From assembly GCA_013140935.1 (NCBI GenBank), contig JABFSD010001007.1:1-5571 (forward strand): DNA of 5,571 bases. Reading direction: 5' to 3'. The notes beneath the pieces were generated by a model, which saw only the letters and a list, made by a program, of their open reading frames with translations, did not search any database and was not told the origin of the DNA. Source of the DNA: Acidobacteriota bacterium. GTDB taxonomy: Bacteria; Acidobacteriota; Blastocatellia; RBC074. A program made the translations under genes and the position numbers. Shown here one piece after another: positions 4,457 through 5,571 of this stretch (its first letter is position 1; every line of letters begins with the position of its first letter).

Positions 4457-5571
4457 TCAATATAATAGGTATTTTTGCCGTACGATGCGAAAAGCCTCCA
4501 ACTCAGCCGCATAAATTTGTTTGGCGGCGCGCCCGTCCGTTCCCTGCTTGAGCGCCGCTAATACTTTTTGACTGACTAACAAACGGGTAAGTTTATCAAT
4601 TTCATATTCTTTCGGATGCAGTTTGAATAACTGAGCCGCTAATTCCAGTCCGGTAAGCACCGGCTCAAACGTCTGGCGATCCGTAATCATGATATTTACG
4701 CCGCCACACTCAACCCCTTTATGCGTGCTGGCATCCGGCTTAAACCGCACCGGAATAAATCTTACGCCCGGCAAATTAGCCGCATTCAGCGCCGCCGCCA
4801 ACGCGCGCTCCTTCAGCCACGGCGCACCGAGTAACTCAAACGGCGTATTCGTGCCGCGTCCGACCGATACGTTTGAGTATTCGAGCATCGCCACACCGGG
4901 ATACAGCGTAGCTTGCGTGAGGCTGCGCATATTGGGCGAAGGGTTCGTCCAGGTCAGGCCGGTTTCATCCAACCACGCTGAGCGCCGCCAGTTTTGTACC
5001 CCGATGACTTGCAGGTTCGCGTTGAGATTGCGGTCTTTGTTGAATAGTTGCGCGAGTTCCCCCACGGTCATGCCGTGGCGAATCGGAATGGGGTGAAACG
5101 CCACGAACGACAACTGGTCATTATCGGCAATCGGGCCTTCGACCGCTTCGGCGTTAATCGGATTAACCCGATCCAGCACGATGAATTTAACCTTCGCTTG
5201 CGCGCAGGCTTCGAGCGCCAGGCCCATCGTGGAAATATAGGTATAAAATCGCGCGCCGACATCCTGAATATCGAATACCAAAGCGTCCAACCCTTGTAAC
5301 TGTTGCGCCGCCGGTTTGCGTGTTTCGCCGTACAAGCTATAAACGGGCAAGCCGGTTTTTTCATCGGTTGAGTTACCGATTTTTTCCTGATCGAGCGTGC
5401 CGCGAATGCCGTGTTCCGGTGAAAATAAGGCGACGAGTTTTACCTCAGGTGCTTTGAATAAAACGTCAATAGTCGAGTTACCGGCCTGATCGCGTCCGGT
5501 GTGGTTGGTGATTAAACCGATGCGTTTTCCTTTCAAGGGCGCGAAGTTATCTTTGATGAGTACATCTATAC
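4457..5571 (-). CDS. namZ: NamZ-type exo-beta-N-acetylmuramidase, DUF1343/GH171 (5' end beyond window)
   Basis: The frame is open to the window edge. Family-typical sequence (IDVLIKDNFAPLKGKRIGL) continues upstream of the TTG at 5536, so that codon is not the start and the N-terminus, with any signal peptide, lies outside. About 371 residues are visible. Conserved blocks appear in family order: GLITNHTG, FSPEHGIRG (5408-5422 encodes SPEHG), TGLPVYSLYG, VFDIQDVGARFYTYISTMG, VLDRVNPI, VEGP, IPIRHGMTVGELA, DETGLTWTNPSPNM, YPG, NVSVGRGTNTPFELLGAPW and a C-terminal subdomain ending in KYLLY. Characterised members remove MurNAc from the non-reducing ends of peptidoglycan fragments, serving cell-wall turnover or recycling. 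The Glu of SPEHG is a likely active-site residue (inference). No other wall-recycling gene is in view. I assign the family firmly, but the exact activity of this copy is inferred. Confidence 0.93.
   Translation of the reverse strand, partial: IDVLIKDNFAPLKGKRIGLITNHTGRDQAGNSTIDVLFKAPEVKLVALFSPEHGIRGTLDQEKIGNSTDEKTGLPVYSLYGETRKPAAQQLQGLDALVFDIQDVGARFYTYISTMGLALEACAQAKVKFIVLDRVNPINAEAVEGPIADNDQLSFVAFHPIPIRHGMTVGELAQLFNKDRNLNANLQVIGVQNWRRSAWLDETGLTWTNPSPNMRSLTQATLYPGVAMLEYSNVSVGRGTNTPFELLGAPWLKERALAAALNAANLPGVRFIPVRFKPDASTHKGVECGGVNIMITDRQTFEPVLTGLELAAQLFKLHPKEYEIDKLTRLLVSQKVLAALKQGTDGRAAKQIYAAELEAFRIVRQKYLLY

Noticed and set aside
4689..5364. Open frames overlapping the NamZ gene on both strands
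   Set aside because: The NamZ frame carries conserved family motifs through this whole interval, so the others are shadows.

Overview
The window holds four protein genes, all on the minus strand. The two outermost run off the edges. Reading in transcription order (right to left): the C-terminal part of a NamZ-type (DUF1343, GH171) exo-beta-N-acetylmuramidase (4457-5571, start outside the window); a 473-bp intergenic stretch with a promoter candidate and several palindromes; a two-component pair, a HisKA_3 sensor histidine kinase (2949-3983) overlapping by 4 nt a NarL/LuxR-type response regulator (2299-2952); a 660-bp intergenic stretch with strong hairpins, one of which is a good intrinsic terminator; and the first 546 codons of a secreted, cysteine-containing surface protein with an SdrD B-like domain (1-1638, end outside the window).

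GC content looks close to even. The mix of a large SdrD-B/propeller-type exported protein, a NamZ-domain protein, NarL-type signalling and roomy intergenic regions with GC-rich palindromes suggests a free-living bacterium such as an Acidobacteriota (Blastocatellia-like) or Chloroflexota member. This is inferred from gene flavour only: there is no rRNA or other marker gene here.

The kinase and regulator form a translationally coupled operon. Both the regulator and possibly the kinase appear to use TTG starts. Nothing directly ties the two-component system to its neighbours. The regulator could plausibly control either flank, since promoter-like sequence and short repeats lie upstream of the kinase and a structured leader lies upstream of the surface protein.

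I do not see a clearly new multi-gene system. The parts that merit a second look are non-coding: a pair of adjacent hairpins (1964-2052) built from four copies of one 8-mer and ending in a T-run, a dispersed REP-like palindrome family found behind two of the genes, a hairpin-rich leader before the surface-protein gene, and an unusually long, basic, acid-free N-terminal extension ahead of that protein's signal sequence. No RNA genes, insertion sequences or CRISPR arrays were recognised.
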